Shown here: one piece after another, positions 31,864 to 40,548 of the stretch
Numbering within the stretch: position 1 is the first letter of the stretch
Layout: the number at the start of each line of letters is the position of its first letter
NCBI RefSeq assembly: GCF_014204795.1
Contig: NZ_JACHMB010000001.1
Location: forward strand, 8,878,501-8,942,500
Length of the DNA stretch: 64,000 bases
Source: Nonomuraea jabiensis
Lineage (GTDB): Bacteria > Actinomycetota > Actinomycetes > Streptosporangiales > Streptosporangiaceae
Direction: 5' to 3'
Program-made: the position numbers and the translations under genes
Notes under the pieces: model-generated
What the model was told of the DNA's origin: nothing
Seen by the model: the letters and a program-made list of their open reading frames with translations, nothing else
Databases searched by the model: none

Positions 31864-32595
31864 ATGGCGGTGCCGTCCGGCTACATCCTCTGCGGGACCC
31901 CGCGGACCGGAAGCACGTTGTTGTGCAGCCTGCTGAGCTCAACGGGAGTACTCGGCCGGCCCGAGTCCTATTTCCGCGAACCGGACGAGGCGACCTGGGC
32001 TCAGCGCCTCGGCGTGCCGACCGAGGGCGCGAGGGCACGCGACTACCGGGACTTCGTCAGGGCTGTTTCCGACGTGGCCCGCACCGAGAACGGCGTCTTC
32101 GGTGTCCGGATCATGTGGGGTTCGCTGGAGCGGGTCACGGACGGACTCCGGGGGTCCCGCGACGAGACGGACCTCGCGACTCTGGAACGCGCACTCGGGC
32201 CGCTGACGTTGATCCACCTACGGCGCGAGGATCTGCTCGGCCAGGCAGTCTCCTGGTCTCGGGCCGAACAGACGGGCTACTGGCAACAGGGCGACGTGGC
32301 GTCGCGGCGGCCGCACGAGAACCTCGATGAGATGCGCCGGCTGCTGGAGACCATCCGTGACCACAACCAGGCATGGGAATCCTGGTTCCGCTGTCAGGGA
32401 GTCTCACCGCACGAGGTCACCTACGAGCAGTTGGTGGGCGATCCGGGCGCGGTCGTCGAAGGGATCGCCGCTCGACTGCGGGTTGACCTACCCCCAGGGT
32501 GGCAGCCCAAGTCGGTCCACCAGAAGCAGGCCGACGAGGTGAACGAGAAGTGGGCGCTCGCTCTGCGGGCGTCTCTCGCGGCGCGTCCTCTGTGA
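31864..32595 (+). CDS. Stf0-family sulfotransferase
   Basis: 243 residues. The PAPS 5'-phosphosulfate loop is CGTPRTGSTLLC (10-21), followed by GVLGRPESYFREPD, where Glu34 matches the catalytic-base position of mycobacterial Stf0, then FGVRIMWG, LIHLRREDLLGQAVSW and VTYEQLVGDP (3'-phosphate region). Mycobacterial Stf0 transfers sulfate to trehalose for sulfolipid synthesis; whether trehalose is the acceptor here is not known. Start ATG 31864 lacks a strong ribosome site. No sulfate-activation genes are next to it. Confidence 0.85.
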   Translation: MAVPSGYILCGTPRTGSTLLCSLLSSTGVLGRPESYFREPDEATWAQRLGVPTEGARARDYRDFVRAVSDVARTENGVFGVRIMWGSLERVTDGLRGSRDETDLATLERALGPLTLIHLRREDLLGQAVSWSRAEQTGYWQQGDVASRRPHENLDEMRRLLETIRDHNQAWESWFRCQGVSPHEVTYEQLVGDPGAVVEGIAARLRVDLPPGWQPKSVHQKQADEVNEKWALALRASLAARPL

Positions 32596-32647
32596 GCCGT
32601 GGCGCCGAACCGCCCGCGCCCGCCCCGGCGTGCTTCGCCACAAGCGC

Positions 32648-35146
32648 TCAAGGACGGCGGCTCGGGTGCAGGCGTCTGCCGGGCAGGTAGACCGCTGCCG
32701 CAGAGCAGGCCGCGGCGACGAAAAGCACCGTCACGAACACCGGCGAGATCTCGACCAGCGCCAGGTTGTGTCCGAGCCCCACGATGACGGTGAGCTGGAC
32801 CGCCGCGAGCAGTTCCGGCCAGTCCTCGAGCGCCTGGGCGGACACGAGCAGCAGCACCAGCAGGGCGGGCACGTAAGCCGGGATCTGCGGGTGATCCGAG
32901 CCGGTGTTCCGCAGGTAGACGCTGCACACGTCCGCGACGACCAGCAGCGTGGCCGTCATGCCCAGGACGAGTGTCGGCCGTGCCCCGTCCGCCCGCCAGC
33001 GCAGGACCACCCGCGTCACGAAGAAGCCGAGCAGAAGCACGGCGGCCGAGAACACCACCCGCCACGGGACCTCTTCTCCGGGATCGTCCATCATGTCGTG
33101 GGCGGACTGCTGGTTGATGATGATCATGACCAGTACGAGCACTCCGCCGAAGGCTCCTGCGGCTCTCCACCACCAGCGGCCGGGCTGGGCCAGGGCCGTC
33201 TCCGTGAACGCGACCAGCAGGATCAGCAGGGCGGATACCGTGGGGCCGACCAGTCCGGATGCGCTGAAAGGCGTGTTGACCTGGGCGAACACGCCCAGGT
33301 GCAGCGCGGCCAGACCGGCGGACGCGCCGAGGCTCACGGTGCGCCATCGGCCCTCCGGCAGCAGGCCGACCCCGAATGCCGCGGCGATCAAGAACCACGA
33401 CCAGATGACGTAGTCAGTGACGACCGGGCGGTTGAGCATGGGCGGGTACGAGGGCATGCGCTCCGGGCCGAGCAACAGCAGCAGCCCCGACAACAGCGCC
33501 AATCCCCGCAGTGCCAGGAGCAGCCACGCCCGCCCGCGCGGCGTGTCGGAATCCACGTCCGCCGATGCGGCGTTGCTCGCACCAGGATTTTCGGTCAAGG
33601 AGCCGGGAGCCTGAGCAGCCGCGCGAACCTGGTCGGCTTCCACGTCGCCGTCGGACGCCTGATCGGCCTCCGGCGCCGCGCGGCCGACGTCCGCGGATGT
33701 CCCACGGCCGGCATCATCCGGCAGGATCTCGGGCTGGACGGCGGGCTGGACGGCGGGCTGGACGGCGGGCTGGGCGGCGGGGTGGACGGCGGGGTGGCCG
33801 AGGGCGCGTGACGCCGCTGCCGAGACGGATCGGCTGTCGTCGTGCGCGAGCTCTTCCAGGGCCAGCCGCGCCGCGAGCGCGAGCCCGGCATGGCGGCTGC
33901 GCCGCAACCGCTCCAATTCGCCGATCGTACCCTCCCGGATCTTGGCGATCGGGTGGTCGATGGCCTCCTGCAGTTCGGTCGGCAACGGCGCGGGCCGATC
34001 CACGGGACGGCCGCGCCGTGCGATGATCAAGTCGCCCTGTACGTCGAACGTCCACTTCCCGGGCGTCTGCTTGGCGGTGACGGCCCGGACCTTGTCGTAG
34101 ACGAAGTCGTACAGCTCGTGGATGCCCACATAGCCGTCCTGGTCCTGGTCGGCCTCGCCGGTCTCGAGCCCTTCGACCAGCGCTCTGGTGAACACCGAAG
34201 GCGAGGTCGTCTCCTGGGCGTCGGCGAGGTCGGTCCCGTCGAAGGCGTACTCCAGGGCGTTGGAGGCGGTGATGACCACCCGCCCGCGCCCGCCGAACTG
34301 CTCCTCGACGTGCACGTCCGTCCCCGCCCGCGGCAGCGCGCCCCGCGCGAAGGCGCCGGCGTAGCAGCAGTCGAGCAGCAGGACGATGCGCCGGCTGCGG
34401 CTGCGGCCCATCCGCCGGTTGACGAACTCCGCCGACACCGCGGTGGCGCCGAGCCGGTTGAGCTTGGTGCTGGGCGTGGCGAAATACAGCTCGCCGTTGT
34501 CGTCCTTGACCCCGTGGCCGGAGAAGTGCAGCAACAGCAGGTCGTCGGGGTGACAGTCGGCGAAGAACTCCTCCACGGCTTCGTTGACGTCGGCGGTGGA
34601 CTCGTTGAGCATCGTGCGCACGTCGAACCCGCCGATGGCCTCGTCGCCCAGCACCCTCGCCAGGGCCTCGGCGTCGAACGCGGGCGCCCGCAGCCGCCGC
34701 AGCCCGGGATCCCCGAACTCGTCGCTGGCCACGATCAGCGCGAGGCGGCGGCCGGACTGGCCGGGTGCGTCCGGCTGCTTGCGGCGGCGCAACCATACGT
34801 CGGTGAGCTCGCGTTGCTCCGTGGACGGGATGCCGGTCAGTTCCAGCACGTCGCCGTCGATCTCCAGCTTGACCGAACGGTGCTGATGGCGGCTGAGCCA
34901 GGCGGTCACCGCGTTCACGATCGAGGCCAGCAACTCCGTACCGACCAGCGAGATCACCAGGCCCCCGAGCGTGAACGACAGGACCGCCCTGGTGCCTTCA
35001 GCGGCCTCTGCCGCCTCGGCGGCGCCGGCCACCACGTCCAGTTCGAGGAGTTCGTTCCGCAGCCTGGCCGTGGCCTCGTCCAGCTCTTGGGCATCCGCGG
35101 CCGCGTCCATCACCTGTAGCCGCAACCGCACCGTCTCACTCACCAT
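32648..35146 (-). CDS. EACC1-caspase protein with C-terminal multi-pass membrane domain
   Basis: 832 residues from ATG 35146. Residues 5-122 match the effector-associated constant component EACC1 (RLRLQVMDAAADAQELDEAT, then a hydrophobic helix, SVKLEIDGDVLELTG). Residues 134-378 are a caspase-like protease with His211 (LLHFSGHGVKDD) and Cys261 (LLLDCCYAGAF). An EF-hand-like loop (DQDQDGYVGIHE, 333-344) follows. A helical region and a Pro-Val-Gln repeat lead to about nine membrane helices (from about 545). EACC1 is known to couple to effectors in NTP-regulated conflict systems; here I infer a membrane-tethered suicide protease. No inhibitor or NTPase gene is adjacent. Confidence 0.85.
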   Translation of the reverse strand: MVSETVRLRLQVMDAAADAQELDEATARLRNELLELDVVAGAAEAAEAAEGTRAVLSFTLGGLVISLVGTELLASIVNAVTAWLSRHQHRSVKLEIDGDVLELTGIPSTEQRELTDVWLRRRKQPDAPGQSGRRLALIVASDEFGDPGLRRLRAPAFDAEALARVLGDEAIGGFDVRTMLNESTADVNEAVEEFFADCHPDDLLLLHFSGHGVKDDNGELYFATPSTKLNRLGATAVSAEFVNRRMGRSRSRRIVLLLDCCYAGAFARGALPRAGTDVHVEEQFGGRGRVVITASNALEYAFDGTDLADAQETTSPSVFTRALVEGLETGEADQDQDGYVGIHELYDFVYDKVRAVTAKQTPGKWTFDVQGDLIIARRGRPVDRPAPLPTELQEAIDHPIAKIREGTIGELERLRRSRHAGLALAARLALEELAHDDSRSVSAAASRALGHPAVHPAAQPAVQPAVQPAVQPEILPDDAGRGTSADVGRAAPEADQASDGDVEADQVRAAAQAPGSLTENPGASNAASADVDSDTPRGRAWLLLALRGLALLSGLLLLLGPERMPSYPPMLNRPVVTDYVIWSWFLIAAAFGVGLLPEGRWRTVSLGASAGLAALHLGVFAQVNTPFSASGLVGPTVSALLILLVAFTETALAQPGRWWWRAAGAFGGVLVLVMIIINQQSAHDMMDDPGEEVPWRVVFSAAVLLLGFFVTRVVLRWRADGARPTLVLGMTATLLVVADVCSVYLRNTGSDHPQIPAYVPALLVLLLVSAQALEDWPELLAAVQLTVIVGLGHNLALVEISPVFVTVLFVAAACSAAAVYLPGRRLHPSRRP
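33731..33790. repeat. 12-base minisatellite inside the caspase gene
   Basis: Five units of GGGCTGGACGGC: three identical, two with one substitution each (GGGCTGGGCGGC, GGGGTGGACGGC). It encodes a four-residue repeat (AVQP, AAQP, AVHP) in the linker between the protease and membrane parts, so copy number can change without breaking the frame. Confidence 0.85.
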
Positions 35147-35320
35147 GGGCCGCCTCCGGGCAAACGCAGGACACCACGAAGACGGCACGTCGCCAGGGAC
35201 CGAGCCGTCACATACCGATATCGCCGATGATCACGCTGTCGCTACCTGGAACTTCGGAGCTGGGCCGGCCGGTGATGATCGGGCATGCCTTTTCTGGTGG
35301 TGTGGGCTATGGTCGGCCCT

Positions 35321-35692
35321 ATGACGGGACCGTGGAGAACACCACAAGGGTCCATCGCGTTCGCCGGCGTGATGGTCCTGGTCCTGCTGTCCCTGATGCT
35401 GACCAGCGCGTCGGGCAGAGCGAGTGGCCCCGCCGTGGTGCAGGGGGCGGCCTCCGGCCCGGTGTGGAGCCTGGGCGGAGGGGACGCCGACCTGTCCAGC
35501 CTGCCGCCGCAGGCCAGCGGCGTCCGCGAGCACCACGTACTGTCGCTGTGGCCACCGCTGCGTGGTGAACGCCACGGCGAGCTCGCCCATCTGGCGCTGC
35601 TGCCGTCACCGGGCTCGGACGCGGACACGTTCCGCGATCCTCAGCAGCTGGCGCAGCGCACCGCGGGATCGCGCAGCCCGCCGCTCACCTAG
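35321..35692 (+). CDS. hypothetical single-pass membrane protein
   Basis: 123 residues from ATG 35321 (an in-frame ATG at 35309 is also possible). One helix, IAFAGVMVLVLLSLMLTS (about 12-29), then a low-complexity extracellular-type region. The third-position GC is high, but no family is recognised and the C-terminal 60 residues are charged and disordered. It is divergent from the caspase gene and could be its partner. The 240 bases after it (35693-35932) contain only a direct repeat. Confidence 0.4.
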   Translation: MTGPWRTPQGSIAFAGVMVLVLLSLMLTSASGRASGPAVVQGAASGPVWSLGGGDADLSSLPPQASGVREHHVLSLWPPLRGERHGELAHLALLPSPGSDADTFRDPQQLAQRTAGSRSPPLT

Positions 35693-35745
35693 CCGACGTC
35701 CTCCCCGTCCGGCTCTGCGGCCACGCGCGCCGCGGAGTCTGAGCG

Positions 35746-35825
35746 CGCGCCCACGCCCAGAGGCTGTCCGCCCCGTGCGTGCCGCTGAACACGCGCCCAC
35801 GCCCGGGCTGTCCGCCCGGCGTGCC
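35746..35825. repeat. imperfect direct repeat, about 35 bases
   Basis: CGCGCCCACGCCC-AGA-GGCTGTCCGCCCC followed by GTGCGTGCCG (35746-35784), and CGCGCCCACGCCC-G-GGCTGTCCGCCC followed by GGCGTGCCG (35792-35825). It lies in the gap before the MreB-like gene. Probably a local duplication. Confidence 0.6.
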
Positions 35826-35932
35826 GTCGCGCCTGGAGATGTCGACGACCGTCCCCGCGGCAGGAGATGTGACAGGGCCACCTGTCCCATGCCGCCCTTT
35901 CCTCCGACGTCAGGTAGGAGCTGATCATCGTC

Positions 35933-36703
35933 ATGCCGTCTGCTGGATCCGTCCGCGTCCATCCGCGCCTGGTGGCGCTCGACCTGGGCACCGCGCGTAC
36001 CCGATCGCTGGCCCTGAGCGGGCACGCCATCGCCGACCGGCCCTCCACGATCATGAGGCGGGCCGCCGGCGTGGCGGACGTGGTGCGGCCCATCCGGTAC
36101 GGCATGGTGGCCGACCCGGGCGCCTGCCTCCGGCTGGTGCGCCTGGTGTTGCAGGACACCCGGCTCTACGACGGCCGGCCGCCGGCGCGGGTGCTGGCCG
36201 GGGTGCCGATGGCGGCGTCGCCGAGCGATCGCCGGGCGGTCCACGCCGCGGTGTCCGAGATCGCCGGGTGCGAGGTGACGCTGGTGGAGGAGCCGCTGGC
36301 CGCCGCCGTCGGCGTCGGCCTGGACGTCCTCGATCCCCGGCCCTGCCTGGTGCTGGACGTGGGGGCGGGCATCGTCGAGGCCGTGGCGATCGGTGGCGGG
36401 GCCGCCGCCGACGCGGTCTCCCTCCAGCTCGGCGCCACCACCGCCGCGGGGCTGCCGCCGTACGCGCTGGACAGCATCGTCGACATGACGGCGGGCCTGC
36501 TACGCCGCATGCCGGACACCTCGCGCTCCCGGGGCCTGGTGGTCACCGGCGGCGGCGCTCACCAGGAGCAGCTGCTGAGCCGCCTGCGCGCCGCGCTGCG
36601 GCTGCCGATCAACGTGGCGCCCCAGCCGCAGTACGCCACCGTCCGCGGCCTGATGCGCCTGTGCCTGCAGCCGGCCCTGGCCGACAGCCTCGGCGTGCGC
36701 TGA
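35933..36703 (+). CDS. short MreB/FtsA-like actin-family ATPase
   Basis: 256 residues, while MreB has about 340. Phosphate-1 motif ALDLGTARTRSLAL, then RPIRYGMVADPGACLRLVRLVL (as RYGVVAD in MreB), VPMAASPSDRRAVHAAVSEIAGC, VEEPLAAAVGVG (connect-1), phosphate-2 LVLDVGAGIVEAVAI, and adenosine motif LVVTGGGAHQEQL. The order matches MreB, but the insertion around subdomains IB and IIB is shortened and no amphipathic N-terminal helix is seen. TAGGAG precedes the ATG. The DksA-like gene follows 31 bases later, probably in one operon. A cytoskeletal role is inferred. Confidence 0.75.
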   Translation: MPSAGSVRVHPRLVALDLGTARTRSLALSGHAIADRPSTIMRRAAGVADVVRPIRYGMVADPGACLRLVRLVLQDTRLYDGRPPARVLAGVPMAASPSDRRAVHAAVSEIAGCEVTLVEEPLAAAVGVGLDVLDPRPCLVLDVGAGIVEAVAIGGGAAADAVSLQLGATTAAGLPPYALDSIVDMTAGLLRRMPDTSRSRGLVVTGGGAHQEQLLSRLRAALRLPINVAPQPQYATVRGLMRLCLQPALADSLGVR

Positions 36704-36734
36704 CGTATTCCGTTCACAGAAAGGATCTTCCATC

Positions 36735-37076
36735 ATGACCGACGACCACGCGACCTCACACCTCAGCAGCGTGCAGCTCCAGTCGCTGCGCCAGGACCTG
36801 CAGCAGCAGCTGGAGCAGCGCAGGCGGCACCTGGACGCGCTGCGGGTGCAGGAGCAGGACGGCAGCGGCGCCGACGGCACGTGGCAGGAGCTGGTCACCT
36901 CGATCACCGCCGCCGAGCGCGCCGTCGCCGAGCTGTCCCAGGCCTACGACAGGCTGGTGGCCGGCACCTACGGCCGCTGCGCCCGCTGCCGGACGGCCAT
37001 CCCGTTCGAACGGCTCAAGGTCCGGCCGCTGGCCCGCAACTGCATCGACTGCCAGCGGCGGCACGAGGCCGCCTGA
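36735..37076 (+). CDS. DksA/TraR-family zinc-finger protein
   Basis: 113 residues. A long coiled coil (LQSLRQDLQQQLEQRRRHLD to about residue 75) ends in a zinc finger with CARC (YGRCARCRTAIPFERL) and CIDC (RNCIDCQRRHE). DksA-type proteins insert the coil into the RNA-polymerase secondary channel; the coil tip here lacks the usual DxxDxA motif, reading GSGADGTW. It lies downstream of the MreB-like gene and is closed by a strong terminator. Confidence 0.85.
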   Translation: MTDDHATSHLSSVQLQSLRQDLQQQLEQRRRHLDALRVQEQDGSGADGTWQELVTSITAAERAVAELSQAYDRLVAGTYGRCARCRTAIPFERLKVRPLARNCIDCQRRHEAA

Positions 37077-37081
37077 CACCC

Positions 37082-37113
37082 CGGAAGGGAGCGGGGCGGC
37101 CCGCTCCCTTCCG
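37082..37113 (+). terminator. strong hairpin terminator after the DksA-like gene
   Basis: CGGAAGGGAGCGG-GGCGGC-CCGCTCCCTTCCG, a perfect 13-base stem with a 6-base loop, starting 5 bases after the stop. No T-run. Confidence 0.85.
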
Positions 37114-37130
37114 CCGACCCGGAGTTGACC

Positions 37131-38678
37131 ATGATCACATTGGACCGCCTGGTGAACGTGCTCGGCGGGTACGGCGTGCGGCTGTGCGGCCGTCCCGAGG
37201 CACGCTCGGCCTGGCTGCGCAGCGTGGCGATGCCCGATGCCACCGGCCGCCCCGCCGCCGGCGACCTGCTCCTGGCCGTCGGCACCACCTCGATCGCCGA
37301 GGCGGTGCAGTGGGCCGCCGCGTCCCGCGCCACAGCGGTCCTGGTCCGCCCCGCCGGGAACGGCGCGGACGCCGAGCGGGACGCCGCCGCGCTCGGCGAC
37401 CGGCACGGGGTGGCCGTCCTGCTGGCCGACCCCGCCGTCTCGTGGAGCCAGCTCGCCGGCGTGGTGTACGGGCTGGTGCTGGAGAGCCGCGAGACCGCCT
37501 CCGGACGTGGCCCGACCGACCTGTTCGCCCTGGCCGACAGCCTGGCCGACGTCATCGGCGGGGCGGTGACCATCGAGGACCGGCACTCGCGGGTGCTGGC
37601 GTACTCCCGCTCCCAGCAGGCGGGCGACCCGGCCCGGCTGGAGACCATCCTCGCCCGGCGCGTCCCCGACCGGTTGCGCGAGCTGTTCCAGCAGCGGGGA
37701 GTGTTCGCCCGGCTGGCGGCGACGGACGAGCCGGTGTTCGTGCCCGCCGATGCCGAGCACGGCCTGACCGGGCGGATGGCGGTGGCGGCGCGGGCCGGGC
37801 GCGAACTGCTCGGCTGGGTGTGGGTGACCTGCGAGCGCCCGCTGACCGGCGCTCATCTCCGCGCACTGGCGGACGGCGCCCGCACCGTCGCACTGCACCT
37901 GCTGCGCTCCCGGGCCAGCGCCGACCTGGAGCGGCAGGTGGAGTCGGACCTGGTCATCCGGCTGCTGGAGGGCAGCTCCGACGCCGAGACGGTGATCAGC
38001 CGGCTGGGCCTGGCGCCGCAGCCGATGCGGGTCGTCGCCGTCCGCGCGCACACCTCAGATCGCCATGCCGCGCTGCTGCTGGCCTTCGAGCAGGCGACCA
38101 CCGGATTCGGCTGGTCCAGGCCCGGCCGCAGCGCGCTGCTCGGCGACACGCTCTACACCGTCATCCCGGCCGAGCAGGCCGGCACGGCCCGGCAGTGGAT
38201 CACGGCCCTCCACCGCGAACTGCCCGCTCAGGTACGCGTCGCGGCAGGGATCAGCGCACCCGCCGAGGTCGCGGAACTGCCCGCCGCCCGCCAGGAGGCC
38301 GACGAATGCCTGGCGCTGCACGAGAGCGCCGGACTTGGCGCCGTCCCGCCCGCCTACGACGAGTCCTGGGACGACATCCTGCTGCGGCGGCTGCGCGCGG
38401 CGTCGCGTACCGGCCGGACTCCGGCCCGCGGGCCGGTGAGCACGCTGCTGCGGCACGACACCAGTCACGGAACGCGCTTCGTGGCCACCCTGCGGGCCTG
38501 GCTGATGAACCAGGGCGACCTGGCCCTGGCCGCCGAGCAGCTCGGAGTCCATCCCAACACCGTGCGCAACCGGCTGCGCAAGATGGACGAACTCGTCCCG
38601 CTGGACCTGAACGACGGCCGCAAGCGTCTCGCCATGATCATCATGCTGGCCGCCGTCGAGGACGAGCCCCGCCACTGA
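37131..38678 (+). CDS. PucR-family transcriptional regulator
   Basis: 515 residues from ATG 37131 (TTG 37125 possible). The N-terminal purine-catabolism-type domain (MITLDRLVNVLGG, AAGDLLLAVGT) is followed by a GGDEF-like/CdaR middle (VVAVRAHTSDRHAALLLAF) and a C-terminal PucR helix-turn-helix, LRAWLMNQGDLALAAEQLG and VHPNTVRNRLRKM. Such regulators control use of purines, amino acids or proline. The next gene, 120 bases on, is an amino-acid oxidase and is the likely target. Confidence 0.9.
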   Translation: MITLDRLVNVLGGYGVRLCGRPEARSAWLRSVAMPDATGRPAAGDLLLAVGTTSIAEAVQWAAASRATAVLVRPAGNGADAERDAAALGDRHGVAVLLADPAVSWSQLAGVVYGLVLESRETASGRGPTDLFALADSLADVIGGAVTIEDRHSRVLAYSRSQQAGDPARLETILARRVPDRLRELFQQRGVFARLAATDEPVFVPADAEHGLTGRMAVAARAGRELLGWVWVTCERPLTGAHLRALADGARTVALHLLRSRASADLERQVESDLVIRLLEGSSDAETVISRLGLAPQPMRVVAVRAHTSDRHAALLLAFEQATTGFGWSRPGRSALLGDTLYTVIPAEQAGTARQWITALHRELPAQVRVAAGISAPAEVAELPAARQEADECLALHESAGLGAVPPAYDESWDDILLRRLRAASRTGRTPARGPVSTLLRHDTSHGTRFVATLRAWLMNQGDLALAAEQLGVHPNTVRNRLRKMDELVPLDLNDGRKRLAMIIMLAAVEDEPRH

Positions 38679-38798
38679 CCCGTTGTACCGGATCGACAAC
38701 GGCCGCGCCGCGATTGTCGCCCGCCCACAACGCCGCGGGCCGTCGCCAGGGCCATGCTGACTGGGACATCCCGTCATTCGTCCCGTTGGAGGTTGGGC

Positions 38799-40043
38799 AT
38801 GGTCGGCAACTGGCCGCGATCGGTGATCGTGGTGGGCGCGGGCATCGTGGGCCTGTCGACCGCGTGGTTCCTGCAGGAACGCGGCGTCGAGGTCCACGTG
38901 GTGGACCGCGGGGGAGTGGCGGCCGGCGCGTCCTGGGGCAACGCCGGCTGGATCGCCCCCGGCCTGGCCATCCCGCTGAACGAACCCGCCGTCCTGCGCT
39001 ACGGCCTGCGCTCGCTGCTGAACCCGGCCGCGCCGCTGCACGTGCCCGCGAGCCTCGACCCTGGCCTGTGGCGGTTCCTGGCCCGCTTCGCCGCCAACAG
39101 CCACTGGCGGGCCTGGACCCGCGCCGCGCGCGCCAACGTGCCGCTCAACGACGAGTGCATCGAGGCCTACGAAGTGCTCGCCGCCGACGGCGTGTCCGCC
39201 CCGGTCGTGGCGGCGCCGATCACGGCCGCGTTCCGTACGCCACGCCAGGCCGAGGGCCTGCTGCGCGAGCTGCGCAGGCTCCAGGCGGTCGGGCAGCGGG
39301 TCGACCACACCGTGCTGGACGGCACCCGGCTCGTCGAGCACGTCCCGCTCGCCGGCGACGCGCTGAGGGCAGGGGTACGGATCGACGGCCAGCGCTACGT
39401 CGACCCGGGCGCCTTCGTCCACGCTCTGGCCAAGGCCGTCATGCGACGCGGCGCGACCGTGTACGCCGTCGAGGTCGACGAGGTCCGTACCGATGACCGG
39501 AAGGTGATCGTCCGCTCGGCCAAGGGCACCACCCTGTCCGCCGACGCGGTGGTGCTGGCCACCGGCGCGTGGCTGCCCCGGCTGGCCCGGGAGTGGGGCG
39601 TGCGCGTCCCGGTGCGGGCGGGCCGCGGCTACTCCTTCACCGTGCCGGTCGACCATCCCGTCCCAGGCCCGATCTACCTGCCCGACGTGCGGGTGGCGTG
39701 CACGCCGTACCAGGGTGGGCTGCGGGTGGCGGGCACCATGGAGTTCCGGGACCCGGACGCCCCGCAGGTGCCGGCGCGGCTGGAGGCCATCATCGCCTCC
39801 GCCCGTCCGCTGCTGCGGGGGGTGCGCTGGGAGGAGCGTACCGACGTCTGGGTGGGGCCCCGCCCCGTCACCGCGGACGGACGGCCGCTCATCGGCGCGA
39901 CGGTGGCCCCCACCGTGTACGTGGCGGGTGGGCACGGCATGTGGGGCCTGGCCCACGGCCCGATCACGGGACGGCTGCTGGCCGAACAGATCACCACCGG
40001 GAAGCAACCCGACGCCCTGGCCGACTTCGACCCCCTCCGCTGA
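38799..40043 (+). CDS. FAD-dependent D-amino-acid dehydrogenase/oxidase (DadA-like)
   Basis: 414 residues. The N-terminal Rossmann motif SVIVVGAGIVGLSTAWFL and the following EVHVVDRGG bind FAD; SWGNAGWIAPG and LNPAAPLHV are typical of DadA. The C-terminal GPRPVTADGRPLIGATV and YVAGGHGMWGLAHGP close the FAD site. GGAGG lies 7 bases before the ATG at 38799, preferred over an in-frame ATG at 38754. It oxidises an amino acid to a keto acid; the substrate is unknown. Probably controlled by the PucR gene upstream. Confidence 0.88.
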   Translation: MVGNWPRSVIVVGAGIVGLSTAWFLQERGVEVHVVDRGGVAAGASWGNAGWIAPGLAIPLNEPAVLRYGLRSLLNPAAPLHVPASLDPGLWRFLARFAANSHWRAWTRAARANVPLNDECIEAYEVLAADGVSAPVVAAPITAAFRTPRQAEGLLRELRRLQAVGQRVDHTVLDGTRLVEHVPLAGDALRAGVRIDGQRYVDPGAFVHALAKAVMRRGATVYAVEVDEVRTDDRKVIVRSAKGTTLSADAVVLATGAWLPRLAREWGVRVPVRAGRGYSFTVPVDHPVPGPIYLPDVRVACTPYQGGLRVAGTMEFRDPDAPQVPARLEAIIASARPLLRGVRWEERTDVWVGPRPVTADGRPLIGATVAPTVYVAGGHGMWGLAHGPITGRLLAEQITTGKQPDALADFDPLR

Positions 40044-40085
40044 CCCGGGCCCGCGCCGCCGATCGTGGCATGAGACAGGTATTGC

Positions 40086-40102
40086 ATAGGAAGCTTTCCT
40101 AT
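40086..40102. promoter_or_regulatory. palindrome and AT-rich promoter before secreted-protein gene
   Basis: ATAGGAA-GCT-TTCCTAT, perfect 7-base arms, followed at once by TTAATACT, an AT-rich -10-like stretch in a GC-rich background. It lies 111 bases before the GTG of the secreted protein. Confidence 0.5.
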
Positions 40103-40212
40103 TTAATACTTCGATCAATGCAGCGTATCGCGGTGCGCGATGCTCCATCGCGCGCCTGCTGCACGTGACGCCCTGCCCTGCCGGCTCGGCGACTTACTCC
40201 CCGGAGGTCCTC

Positions 40213-40548
40213 GTGACTCGTCGTGTCCCTGCCCTCCTCACTGCCATGCTCGCCGGACTCGGCGCGCTGTCCATCTCCGCCTCGCCGGCGCAGGCGGCAA
40301 CCGTGGAGGTGACCTACAGCCCGGTCTCACTCGGCGATTACTGCTCCACCAAGGTCAATTCCTCCTCCACCATCGGCTTCTACAACGGCGGCCTGAGCTG
40401 CTACCGCTGGAGCAGCGGCGGCTCCGGCATGACCTACACCGGTAGCGGCAGCGCCTCCGCCGCGTGCGCGTACTTCAACCCCACCTACACCTACCTCAGC
40501 CACACCCAGGGCGCCAGCCAGGCGCTGACCTGTAGGTACTCGGTCTGA
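40213..40548 (+). CDS. small secreted cysteine-containing protein
   Basis: 111 residues from GTG 40213, with CGGAGG 6 bases upstream. Signal peptide VTRRVPALLTAMLAGLGALS, cleavage after SPAQA. The mature 78 residues are rich in Ser, Gly and Tyr with four cysteines (DYCSTKV, LSCYRWS, SAACAYF, LTCRYSV), so two disulfides are likely. No enzymatic motif. It could be an extracellular inhibitor, a coat protein or an antimicrobial. The AT-rich promoter suggests strong or regulated expression. Confidence 0.75.
   Translation: MTRRVPALLTAMLAGLGALSISASPAQAATVEVTYSPVSLGDYCSTKVNSSSTIGFYNGGLSCYRWSSGGSGMTYTGSGSASAACAYFNPTYTYLSHTQGASQALTCRYSV

Noticed and set aside
33731..33790. Short regular repeats that might be CRISPR-like
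   Set aside because: Units are 12 bases with no spacers and they encode protein repeats.
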